DNA of 64,000 nt from PSRI01 sp041484195 (GTDB lineage: Bacteria > Bacteroidota > Bacteroidia > Chitinophagales > Chitinophagaceae), in the NCBI GenBank assembly GCA_041484195.1, contig JBGPHC010000025.1, forward strand, positions 1 through 64,000. The letters are read 5' to 3'. The notes under the pieces are model-generated. The model saw nothing but the letters and a program-made list of their open reading frames with translations, had not been told where the DNA came from and did not search any database. The stretch's first letter is position 1; each line of letters starts with the position of its first letter. A program made the translations under genes and the position numbers. Of the stretch, positions 57,876 to 64,000 are shown piece by piece.

Positions 57876-59687
57876 ATGAATATTAGAAATATAGCCATAA
57901 TTGCCCACGTTGACCATGGGAAGACTACCCTGGTAGACAAGATATTGCATAGTACCAATGTGTTTCGTGCCAACCAGGAGACCGGTGATCTGATCATGGA
58001 CAGTAATGAGCTTGAAAAGGAAAGGGGGATCACCATTTTCAGCAAGAATGCCGCGGTTGAATACAAGGGCGTTAAGATCAATGTAATTGACACCCCCGGG
58101 CACTCAGATTTTGGCGGGGAGGTGGAACGGGTTCTGAAAATGGCCGACGGTGTATTGTTGCTGGTTGATGCATTTGAAGGGCCGATGCCGCAAACGCGTT
58201 TTGTTTTGCAGAAAGCCCTGCAACTGAACCTCAGGCCAATTGTGGTGATCAACAAGGTTGACAAGCCCAATTGCCGTCCCGATGAAGTACATGAAGCCAT
58301 TTTTGAATTGTTCTTCAACCTGGATGCCACAGAAGAGCAATTGGATTTTCCTACCATTTACGGTTCGTCTAAACAGGGGTGGATGAATACATCAATTACA
58401 CCCACCGACAATATTTTTCCTTTACTGGATGCCATTCTGGAATATGTTCCGGAGCCTAAAGTGGGAGACGGAACCCTGCAGTTGCAAATCACTTCGCTCG
58501 ACTATTCCTCTTTCCTGGGCAGAATTGCCGTGGGAAAGGTCACGAGGGGGAAGATCAGCGAAGGTCAACCCATTGCGTTGGTGCAGGCCGATGGCAGCAT
58601 CAAGAAATCCAAGGTCAAGGAACTTTATGTTTTTGAAGCCCTGGGTAAGAAAAAAGTGGCTGAAGTTGGGTCTGGTGATATTTGTGCGGTAGTGGGACTG
58701 GAAGATTTCAATATTGGAGACACCATAGCAGACATCGATAACCCCGAAGGTCTGCCGGTCATTAGTGTGGATGAGCCTACTATGAGTATGCAATTCAGCA
58801 TTAACAACTCACCCTTTTACGGGCGGGATGGGAAATTCGTAACCTCCAGGCATTTGCGTGACAGGCTGATGAAAGAAACTGAAAAGAACCTTGCGTTGAG
58901 AGTGGAGGATTCAGACAATTCTGACAGCTTCCTGGTTTATGGAAGAGGCATATTGCATTTGGGCATTTTGATAGAAACCATGCGACGGGAAGGGTACGAA
59001 CTAACGGTAGGACAACCGCAGGTTATTGTGAAGGAAATCAATGGAAAAAAATGCGAGCCTTATGAGAACCTGGTTGTAGATGTGCCGCAGGAATTCAGCG
59101 GCAAAGTGATTGATATGGTCACCCAGCGCAAAGGGGAATTACTGGTAATGGAAAGCAAGGGCGACATGCAACACCTCGAATTCGAGATACCTTCCAGAGG
59201 CTTGATTGGCCTGAGAAGCAATATGCTCACCAATACCGCCGGCGAAGCGGTTATGGCACACCGTTTTACCGAGTATAAGCCCTGGAAAGGCCTTATCCCC
59301 GGCCGTAGTAATGGAGTTCTTATCACTAAGAATAATGGTACAACCACAGCTTATTCCATAGATAAACTGCAGGACCGTGGTTCCTTTTTCGTGGATCCGG
59401 GAGATGAAGTTTATGTGGGACAGATTATTGCCGAGCATATCAAACCCGGCGACCTCATTGTCAATGCCACGGAAGGCAAGAAGCTCACGAATATGCGTGC
59501 CAGTGGGAGCGATGATTCTGTAAGGATTGTGCCAAAGATCCAAATGACACTGGAAGAATGCATGGAGTATATTCAACAGGATGAGTGCATCGAAGTGACT
59601 CCCAAGAATATCCGGCTTCGCAAGACCATACTGGACGAGGAAGAAAGAAAGAAATTCCAGAAAAGGCTCAGTACCGAAGCGGTTTGA
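57876..59687 (+). CDS. typA: Ribosome-associated GTPase TypA/BipA
   Basis: This 603-aa translational GTPase has G1 AHVDHGKTTLVDKIL (9-23), DTPGHSDFGGEVERV (G3, near 74-88) and NKVDKP (G4, near 128), with domain II, an EF-G-like domain III/V and the TypA-specific C-terminal region (SRGLIGLRSNMLT, GSDDSVRIVP). It binds 70S ribosomes and helps in stress and large-subunit assembly. ATG 57876 (MNIRNIAII) is chosen because the 74 codons before it include the promoter region. Length is as expected. Confidence 0.97.
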   Translation: MNIRNIAIIAHVDHGKTTLVDKILHSTNVFRANQETGDLIMDSNELEKERGITIFSKNAAVEYKGVKINVIDTPGHSDFGGEVERVLKMADGVLLLVDAFEGPMPQTRFVLQKALQLNLRPIVVINKVDKPNCRPDEVHEAIFELFFNLDATEEQLDFPTIYGSSKQGWMNTSITPTDNIFPLLDAILEYVPEPKVGDGTLQLQITSLDYSSFLGRIAVGKVTRGKISEGQPIALVQADGSIKKSKVKELYVFEALGKKKVAEVGSGDICAVVGLEDFNIGDTIADIDNPEGLPVISVDEPTMSMQFSINNSPFYGRDGKFVTSRHLRDRLMKETEKNLALRVEDSDNSDSFLVYGRGILHLGILIETMRREGYELTVGQPQVIVKEINGKKCEPYENLVVDVPQEFSGKVIDMVTQRKGELLVMESKGDMQHLEFEIPSRGLIGLRSNMLTNTAGEAVMAHRFTEYKPWKGLIPGRSNGVLITKNNGTTTAYSIDKLQDRGSFFVDPGDEVYVGQIIAEHIKPGDLIVNATEGKKLTNMRASGSDDSVRIVPKIQMTLEECMEYIQQDECIEVTPKNIRLRKTILDEEERKKFQKRLSTEAV

Positions 59688-59749
59688 TGCTCATTAAACT
59701 TCGGATCTAATAATTGAATGGGTCTCGATTTTATCGGCCTGTCTATTTG

Positions 59750-60880
59750 TTATTTGATGTATTTGGAAAGCGTTTCGGCATATTTTGAACCAAGTTCCTT
59801 CAATTCATTATAAACTTTCTGCAGCGCAGGTTGGTCTCCTTTCAAGTAGTAACAAAATCCGGCATAATAGCGGCTCAGTTCATCCTTGCTGTCTTTTTCC
59901 ATGATGTTGCGGAATTGGGATAATGCATTGTCATAATCCTTCAGCTTGTAATAGCTATAACCCAGATCTGTTCTTGCTTTGGCATATTCCGGGTCTAATA
60001 ATAAAGCCTGCTGCAAAGGAAACACGGCATCTTTGAATCGTTCCTTGTCATTGTAGCACCAGCCAAGACGGTAGTATGCCCCCTTATTTTTTTGAGTTAA
60101 CCTCACCCCTCTTTCATAGTAAGCCATCGCTGAATCATAATTCTTCAGGTTGTCATAATAGGTGTCTGCAATTCCCAAAATCGAAGCGTGGTCGGCCTTG
60201 TTCAGGGCAATCGCCTTTTGATAATTGGAAATGGCTTCATCGTTAAATTTGAGTTTGTAATAGGCATAGCCCAATTCAGAATAAGCAATGGAATTGGTAT
60301 TATCCAGGTCTGTGCTTTTTCTTAACGACATCGTTGCATCACTAAATAATCCCAGCTCATTCTCACACCAGCCCTTGTTATAATAAAACTTTGAATCGTT
60401 TATTTCGGGTTTTAAGTCTCTGTACTTATTATAATTGTCCAGCGCTTTCTGGTATTCTTTCTTGCTGAAATAACAATTCCCTATTTCTTTATATGCCAGT
60501 CCGTAATTTGGATCCAGGCTGGTAGCCTTCGTAAGATAGGAGAGCGCTTCATCATATTCTGTCAGCATTTTATATGAATACCCAATTTCAAAATAATTCT
60601 GTGCTTTGTCTTTAGGGCTGTTCTTCTCTTCTTTTTTCAATGCATCAAGCGCTTCATTGTACATGGCTTGTTCGTTGTAACACCAGCCCAGTTCATGCAG
60701 GGCTTCGGTGTAGTCTGGCTTTAACAGGACCGCTTTCTTGTAGGCACTTTCGGCTTCCGTGTATTTTTTGCTATCCTGGAAAGATTTTCCTTTATCGAAC
60801 CATTCCTTAGCGGTAGTTTGAGCGGGAGCTTCCGGTGCTTCAAATAACAATAAGCCGAGCATTATAATTGTTATTTTCAT
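59750..60880 (-). CDS. Secreted TPR-repeat protein
   Basis: This 376-aa protein has a signal peptide (MKITIIMLGLLLFEAPEAPAQ) followed by about ten tetratricopeptide repeats covering the rest, with typical spacing of 34 residues (for example YTEALHELGWCYNEQAMYNE, then YGLAYKEIGNCYFSKKEYQK). TPRs mediate protein-protein contacts; here likely in the periplasm. It is monocistronic. Confidence 0.92.
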   Translation of the reverse strand: MKITIIMLGLLLFEAPEAPAQTTAKEWFDKGKSFQDSKKYTEAESAYKKAVLLKPDYTEALHELGWCYNEQAMYNEALDALKKEEKNSPKDKAQNYFEIGYSYKMLTEYDEALSYLTKATSLDPNYGLAYKEIGNCYFSKKEYQKALDNYNKYRDLKPEINDSKFYYNKGWCENELGLFSDATMSLRKSTDLDNTNSIAYSELGYAYYKLKFNDEAISNYQKAIALNKADHASILGIADTYYDNLKNYDSAMAYYERGVRLTQKNKGAYYRLGWCYNDKERFKDAVFPLQQALLLDPEYAKARTDLGYSYYKLKDYDNALSQFRNIMEKDSKDELSRYYAGFCYYLKGDQPALQKVYNELKELGSKYAETLSKYIK

Positions 60881-61013
60881 GATTCTTGATTTTTCAATAA
60901 ACCAAGATACAGTAATGTCACACCAACTGCAATACCCGGCTGGCGTTGCCTGGCTGGCAAGGGTTTTTCAAGCGGGCGGGGATCGTCCCCATTTTTGTAT
61001 GGGACCTAAAAAA

Positions 61014-61034
61014 GCCCCTGGAAAATCCAGGGGC
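61014..61034 (-). terminator. Intrinsic terminator of the PepSY-like gene
   Basis: The 9-bp stem GCCCCTGGA (61014-61022)/TCCAGGGGC (61026-61034) has a 3-nt loop. On the minus strand it is followed by TTTTTTAGG. Confidence 0.85.
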
Positions 61035-61058
61035 CTGTTCCAAACCTAGCCTTAGTCA

Positions 61059-61505
61059 CTAATTCAGTTTTCTTTTGTTGGCGACGTATATGCCTTCGGA
61101 AGCTGAAGCCTTCAGAATGTATTCCTTCTTTTGATCCGTTGCCGTAATGAAGTAGAAAGTTTGTGAATCATACACGGCTTCGAGGACTGATTCCTGAATT
61201 TGAACGTCAGGATATTTTTCTTTAAGGGCTCTGGTCACGGTAAAAGGAAGTTGATTGAGATTGATAAACCTTGTGGTGCTGATCAGTTCGCCATCGGGCG
61301 AAAAATATGCAATGAGTCTTTGCCCCATGTAATTGAAGGTTGCCTGAAAGGCGCCGCTCACTTTTTCCCAATGAGCATTGGATACTCCTGAGAATTCGTG
61401 TTTGAGTGCATCCGTCAATTTTTGATTAACGGGTGTTTCGCCTGCCTGAAGCGCCGATGAACTGAGCAATAGAACCAGGCCTATGGCAGTCATGATCCGT
61501 TTCAT
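61059..61505 (-). CDS. Secreted PepSY-like protein
   Basis: This 148-aa protein has a signal peptide (MTAIGLVLLLSSSALQAG). The mature domain (HEFSGVSNAHWEKVSGAFQA, FNYMGQRLIAYFSPDGELIS, LPFTVTRALKEKYPDVQIQE) matches the PepSY-like (DUF2874) pattern of small periplasmic proteins. It is preceded by a good promoter (61547-61577) and followed by a terminator, so it is a single-gene unit. Confidence 0.85.
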   Translation of the reverse strand: MKRIMTAIGLVLLLSSSALQAGETPVNQKLTDALKHEFSGVSNAHWEKVSGAFQATFNYMGQRLIAYFSPDGELISTTRFINLNQLPFTVTRALKEKYPDVQIQESVLEAVYDSQTFYFITATDQKKEYILKASASEGIYVANKRKLN

Positions 61506-61546
61506 AAATTTTAGTTTAAAGGTTTAATGATTAATGATTCCCGGAT

Positions 61547-61577
61547 CAAAGCTATACATGCGGGAGGCTGTTGTCAA
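61547..61577 (-). promoter_or_regulatory. Promoter of the PepSY-like gene
   Basis: On the minus strand TAGCTTTG (61547-61554) has TTG (61575-61577) exactly 20 bp upstream, fitting the TTG/TAnnTTTG consensus. The leader would be about 35 bases. Confidence 0.65.
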
Positions 61578-61818
61578 CTGATTCTTGATTGTTATGCTGG
61601 CAGGAATGGACGGCATGTACAGACGGGCTTGAGATTGCTCAATTGGAAATCCGGATCCTCATGAAACCCTTTACCACAGCAGATTCTGTGATATTCATAA
61701 AGTTTTATTAATTCATGACAGAACCATCGAAGGTTAATGGTGTGATGGATAAGTGGTATCGGTATATGGAATAAAGCATATTCGCCGATCTTGGCTAACT
61801 TCCATATAGATAAATGTC
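61578..61818. other. Intergenic region before the ACP phosphodiesterase gene
   Basis: About 240 bp without a gene. It would have to hold the plus-strand promoter for the gene at 61819, but no clear TAnnTTTG box was identified. Confidence 0.4.
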
Positions 61819-62421
61819 ATGAATTACCTGGCTCACGCATACCTTTCATTCAATCATCCTTCCATACTTGTGGGAAATATGGTCAGTGATTTTGTAAAAG
61901 GCAGGAAGAAATTTGAATACAGTGAAGATATTCAGAAGGGAATTTTCCTGCATCGCGCCATTGACGAGTTCACCGATTTCCACAGGGTAACCGCATTTGC
62001 GAAATCCTTTTTCCGCAGGGACTACGGATTATACAGTGGCCCATTCATTGACATTGTGTATGATCATTTCCTGGCCAATGATGAGTCCGAATTTCCCGAA
62101 GGGAGCCTTTTGAAATTTACCGAAAAGACCTACGACATACTCAGTTCACAGTATTCCGAACTGCCTCTGAAGTTTCAATACCTGTTCCCGTTCATGAAAA
62201 CGCAGAACTGGCTTTATAACTACCGCCATCGTTGGGGCATCAGGAACAGTTTTGAAGGCCTGGTACGAAGGGCTGCCTATATGGATGAGAGCGAGACCGC
62301 TTTCAGGATCTTTGAGACAAATTATCTGGAATTGGAGATTTGCTATGCCGAATTTTTCCCTGAGTTGAAAAAATTTGCACGACTCCATTTTGATAAACTT
62401 GTCAACGGGGAAATAACTTAA
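61819..62421 (+). CDS. Acyl carrier protein phosphodiesterase (AcpH-like)
   Basis: This 200-aa protein has the family's opening MNYLAHAYLSF (1-11), GNMVSDFVKGRKKFEY (near 19-34), HRAIDEFTDFH (near 45-55) and the metal-site-like FIDIVYDHFLAND (near 76-88). The family removes 4'-phosphopantetheine from ACP; it has an HD-like fold. Its 3' end overlaps the convergent CoA-transferase gene by 20 bp. Confidence 0.93.
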   Translation: MNYLAHAYLSFNHPSILVGNMVSDFVKGRKKFEYSEDIQKGIFLHRAIDEFTDFHRVTAFAKSFFRRDYGLYSGPFIDIVYDHFLANDESEFPEGSLLKFTEKTYDILSSQYSELPLKFQYLFPFMKTQNWLYNYRHRWGIRNSFEGLVRRAAYMDESETAFRIFETNYLELEICYAEFFPELKKFARLHFDKLVNGEIT

Positions 62422-63694
62422 ATCGTTCGTGGCAGCTCCTGGAAAGGGCTTCCCGGTCGTCGGGATGGGCAATGCTGATGAGCGCCTCTGCCCTTTGCCT
62501 CAGATTCTTTCCAAAAAGGTAAGCAACCCCATACTCAGTTACCACATAATGGACATGTGCCCTGGTAGTGACCACGCCAGCTCCCTGTTTCAGAAAGGGC
62601 ACGATCCTGGGAATTCCTTTGGTAGTGCGGGATGGGAGTGCTATGATGGGCTTTCCGCCTTCACTGACTGCGGATCCTCTCATGAAATCCATTTGGCCAC
62701 CCACTCCTGAAAATTGGTAAGTGCCTATGGAATCCGAACAAACCTGGCCGGTAATGTCAATTTCAATGGCGCTGTTGATGGCTATCATCTTATTGTTTCG
62801 GCGAATGATATGAGGGTCATTTACATAGTCAATGTCCAGGAAAGCGAAGGCAGGATTATCGTTCACGAAATCATAGAGCCGTTTCGTTCCAAGTGCAAAG
62901 GCTACGACAGTTTTGCCCGGATGAATATTTTTGTAACGATTGGTGATGATATTTTTTTCATACAATTCAATCAGCCCATCAGAGCACATTTCTGTATGAA
63001 CGCCCAGGTCTTTATGATTGTGGAGACTGCCAAGTACTGCGTCGGGAATGGCGCCAATCCCTGTCTGAATCGTACTCCTGTCATCTATCAGTTCCGCAAC
63101 AAAGGCTCCGATCCGGCGATCTGTATCCGAGGATTTTTCGCCGACATTGGATTCATGGAGCGGGTCTTCACAATAAACCATTGCATGAAAATTTCCAACA
63201 TGGATCATTCCATCGCCATGGGTTCGAGGCACATTCGGATTAACCTGGGCCACCACATGGCGCGCATTATTCACGGCAGACCGAGCGATGTCAACGGAAA
63301 CTCCCAGGGAACAATAGCCATGGCGATCGGGCAAGGAAACCTGTACCAGGGCTACGTCAATGGGCAGGATCCCTCTTTTGAACAATTCCGGGATCTCACT
63401 GAGGAAAACAGGAACATAATCACCTCTGCCTTCATTTACAGCTTGCCTCACACTAGCGGAAACAAACAATGAATTGATCTTGAAATTATCCTTGAATTGA
63501 GGTTGATCAACATATATCGGCCCATACACACTGATGGATACTATTTCTACGTCATGTAGCCGGGAGGCCTGTTCCGCAAGGTGCTTCATCAGAAAGCCTG
63601 GCGTCTGCGCACTTCCGTGCACAAAAACTCGGTTTCCCGATTGAATGACTGAAAGTGCTTCCGCCGCTGTTGTGTATCTGGTCTCTTGTTTCAT
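62402..63694 (-). CDS. Acetyl-CoA hydrolase/transferase (4-hydroxybutyrate CoA-transferase-like)
   Basis: This 430-aa protein has two Rossmann-like halves. The N-terminal half has NRVFVHGSAQTPGFLMKHL, VALVQVSLPDRHGYCSLG (near 138-155); the C-terminal half has IQTGIGAIPDAVLGSL (near 214-229), the catalytic-type Glu in VHTEMCSDGLIELY (near 240), and GVGGQMDFMRGS (near 327). Family members transfer CoA between acetate, butyrate or hydroxybutyrate. Specificity cannot be read; length fits. Confidence 0.92.
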   Translation of the reverse strand: MKQETRYTTAAEALSVIQSGNRVFVHGSAQTPGFLMKHLAEQASRLHDVEIVSISVYGPIYVDQPQFKDNFKINSLFVSASVRQAVNEGRGDYVPVFLSEIPELFKRGILPIDVALVQVSLPDRHGYCSLGVSVDIARSAVNNARHVVAQVNPNVPRTHGDGMIHVGNFHAMVYCEDPLHESNVGEKSSDTDRRIGAFVAELIDDRSTIQTGIGAIPDAVLGSLHNHKDLGVHTEMCSDGLIELYEKNIITNRYKNIHPGKTVVAFALGTKRLYDFVNDNPAFAFLDIDYVNDPHIIRRNNKMIAINSAIEIDITGQVCSDSIGTYQFSGVGGQMDFMRGSAVSEGGKPIIALPSRTTKGIPRIVPFLKQGAGVVTTRAHVHYVVTEYGVAYLFGKNLRQRAEALISIAHPDDREALSRSCHERFKLFPR

Positions 63695-63831
63695 GAATTG
63701 ATATTTGGCGCAAAAAAACAGAATTGCTGCATGGCGGGCCCTGATTTGGGTTAGGGTTAACAGAGATTTTAATCACCAGTTTTTTGATCAGCCTGCAATC
63801 CAGTATTTTTGTTAAGTATCAGTTAGAAGGT

Positions 63832-64000
63832 ATGAAAAAGATTTCAATTCTGGGATTCGTCATTTTATTTAGTTTGCATGTTTTGTCGCAGGATAGTTTA
63901 TGGCCGCCAATCGATAATTCGCCTATGGACATGAGTTATTTCCCGGTTAATTATCCTTTGTTGAAAATTAATAAGGCGGCGGATGCTCCTTTGGTAATGA
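63832..64000 (+). CDS. DUF2911 domain protein, 5' part
   Basis: The window ends after 56 codons. The visible part has a signal peptide (MKKISILGFVILFSLHVLSQ) and the DUF2911 opening MDMSYFPVNYPLLKIN. The family is secreted and of unknown function. The remainder lies outside the window. Confidence 0.85.
   Translation, partial: MKKISILGFVILFSLHVLSQDSLWPPIDNSPMDMSYFPVNYPLLKINKAADAPLVM

Noticed and set aside
62714..63472. Plus-strand ORF of 252 aa inside the CoA-transferase gene
   Set aside because: It is an antisense shadow; the minus-strand gene has complete family motifs over the same bases.
1..64000. CRISPR arrays, complete insertion sequences, rRNA genes or riboswitches
   Set aside because: No regularly spaced repeats, no transposase ORFs with terminal inverted repeats, no rRNA-like sequence and no convincing riboswitch-like leader were found by reading.

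Overview
The window looks like a chromosomal segment of a Bacteroidota bacterium, most likely a Chitinophagales/Chitinophagaceae-type organism. Supporting signs are TAnnTTTG -7 promoter boxes with an upstream TTG at 19-20 bp, few Shine-Dalgarno sequences in the core genes, CarboxypepD-like/outer-membrane-barrel proteins, LytS/LytTR two-component pairs, DUF5606, DUF2911 and M3 oligoendopeptidase genes, and short secreted proteins with classic Bacteroidota signal peptides. Lineage is inferred from gene types only.

Positions 1-12430 are a mobile-DNA zone anchored on a tRNA-Phe gene (124-196). Two integrative elements sit in tandem behind it. Element 1 (about 185-5606) is compact and looks intact: tyrosine integrase, small HTH protein, a replication-initiator-like protein and several unknowns, with a tandem CAGTTGTCCC repeat just inside each end. 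Element 2 (about 5593-12429) looks like a decayed relic. It has its own GGTACAACAT tandem repeat inside each end, a truncated proteobacterial-type integrase, a Fic-fold protein with an altered active site and a palindromic operator array, a large unknown membrane protein, and several small genes with strong Shine-Dalgarno sites. It ends in a 3' tRNA-Phe remnant interrupted by a palindrome. A fragment of the tRNA 5' half, also interrupted by a palindromic insert, lies at 1-115.

From 12.6 to 17.7 kb is a short accessory stretch: a higBA toxin-antitoxin pair with a clear promoter, a Tat-exported Gfo/Idh/MocA oxidoreductase, an HNH endonuclease lacking a normal start codon, a CsbD-like stress protein, and a GxxExxY protein whose 3' end is repeated in decayed form downstream.

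From 17.7 to 64 kb the content is ordinary chromosome. It holds two LytS/LytTR sensor-regulator pairs (19.5-21.4 and 36.5-38.4 kb), a DbpA-like RNA helicase, a GH5 glycosidase, an M3 peptidase and a nitroreductase. A co-directional envelope module at 30.8-36.5 kb comprises an outer-membrane barrel, a lipoprotein, an ECF sigma factor, a one-TM protein and two Spy/CpxP-like proteins. It is followed by an RRM protein, MFS transporter, KorB, JmjC/cupin protein, YciO-type protein, RNase HII, heme A synthase family protein, a membrane-fused patatin, a lipid kinase, FabH, tryptophanase, TypA/BipA, a TPR protein, ACP phosphodiesterase and an acetyl-CoA hydrolase/transferase. The window ends inside a DUF2911 gene.

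No rRNA genes, CRISPR arrays or complete insertion sequences were seen. Function statements come from recognised motifs and remembered family features; no database search was run.
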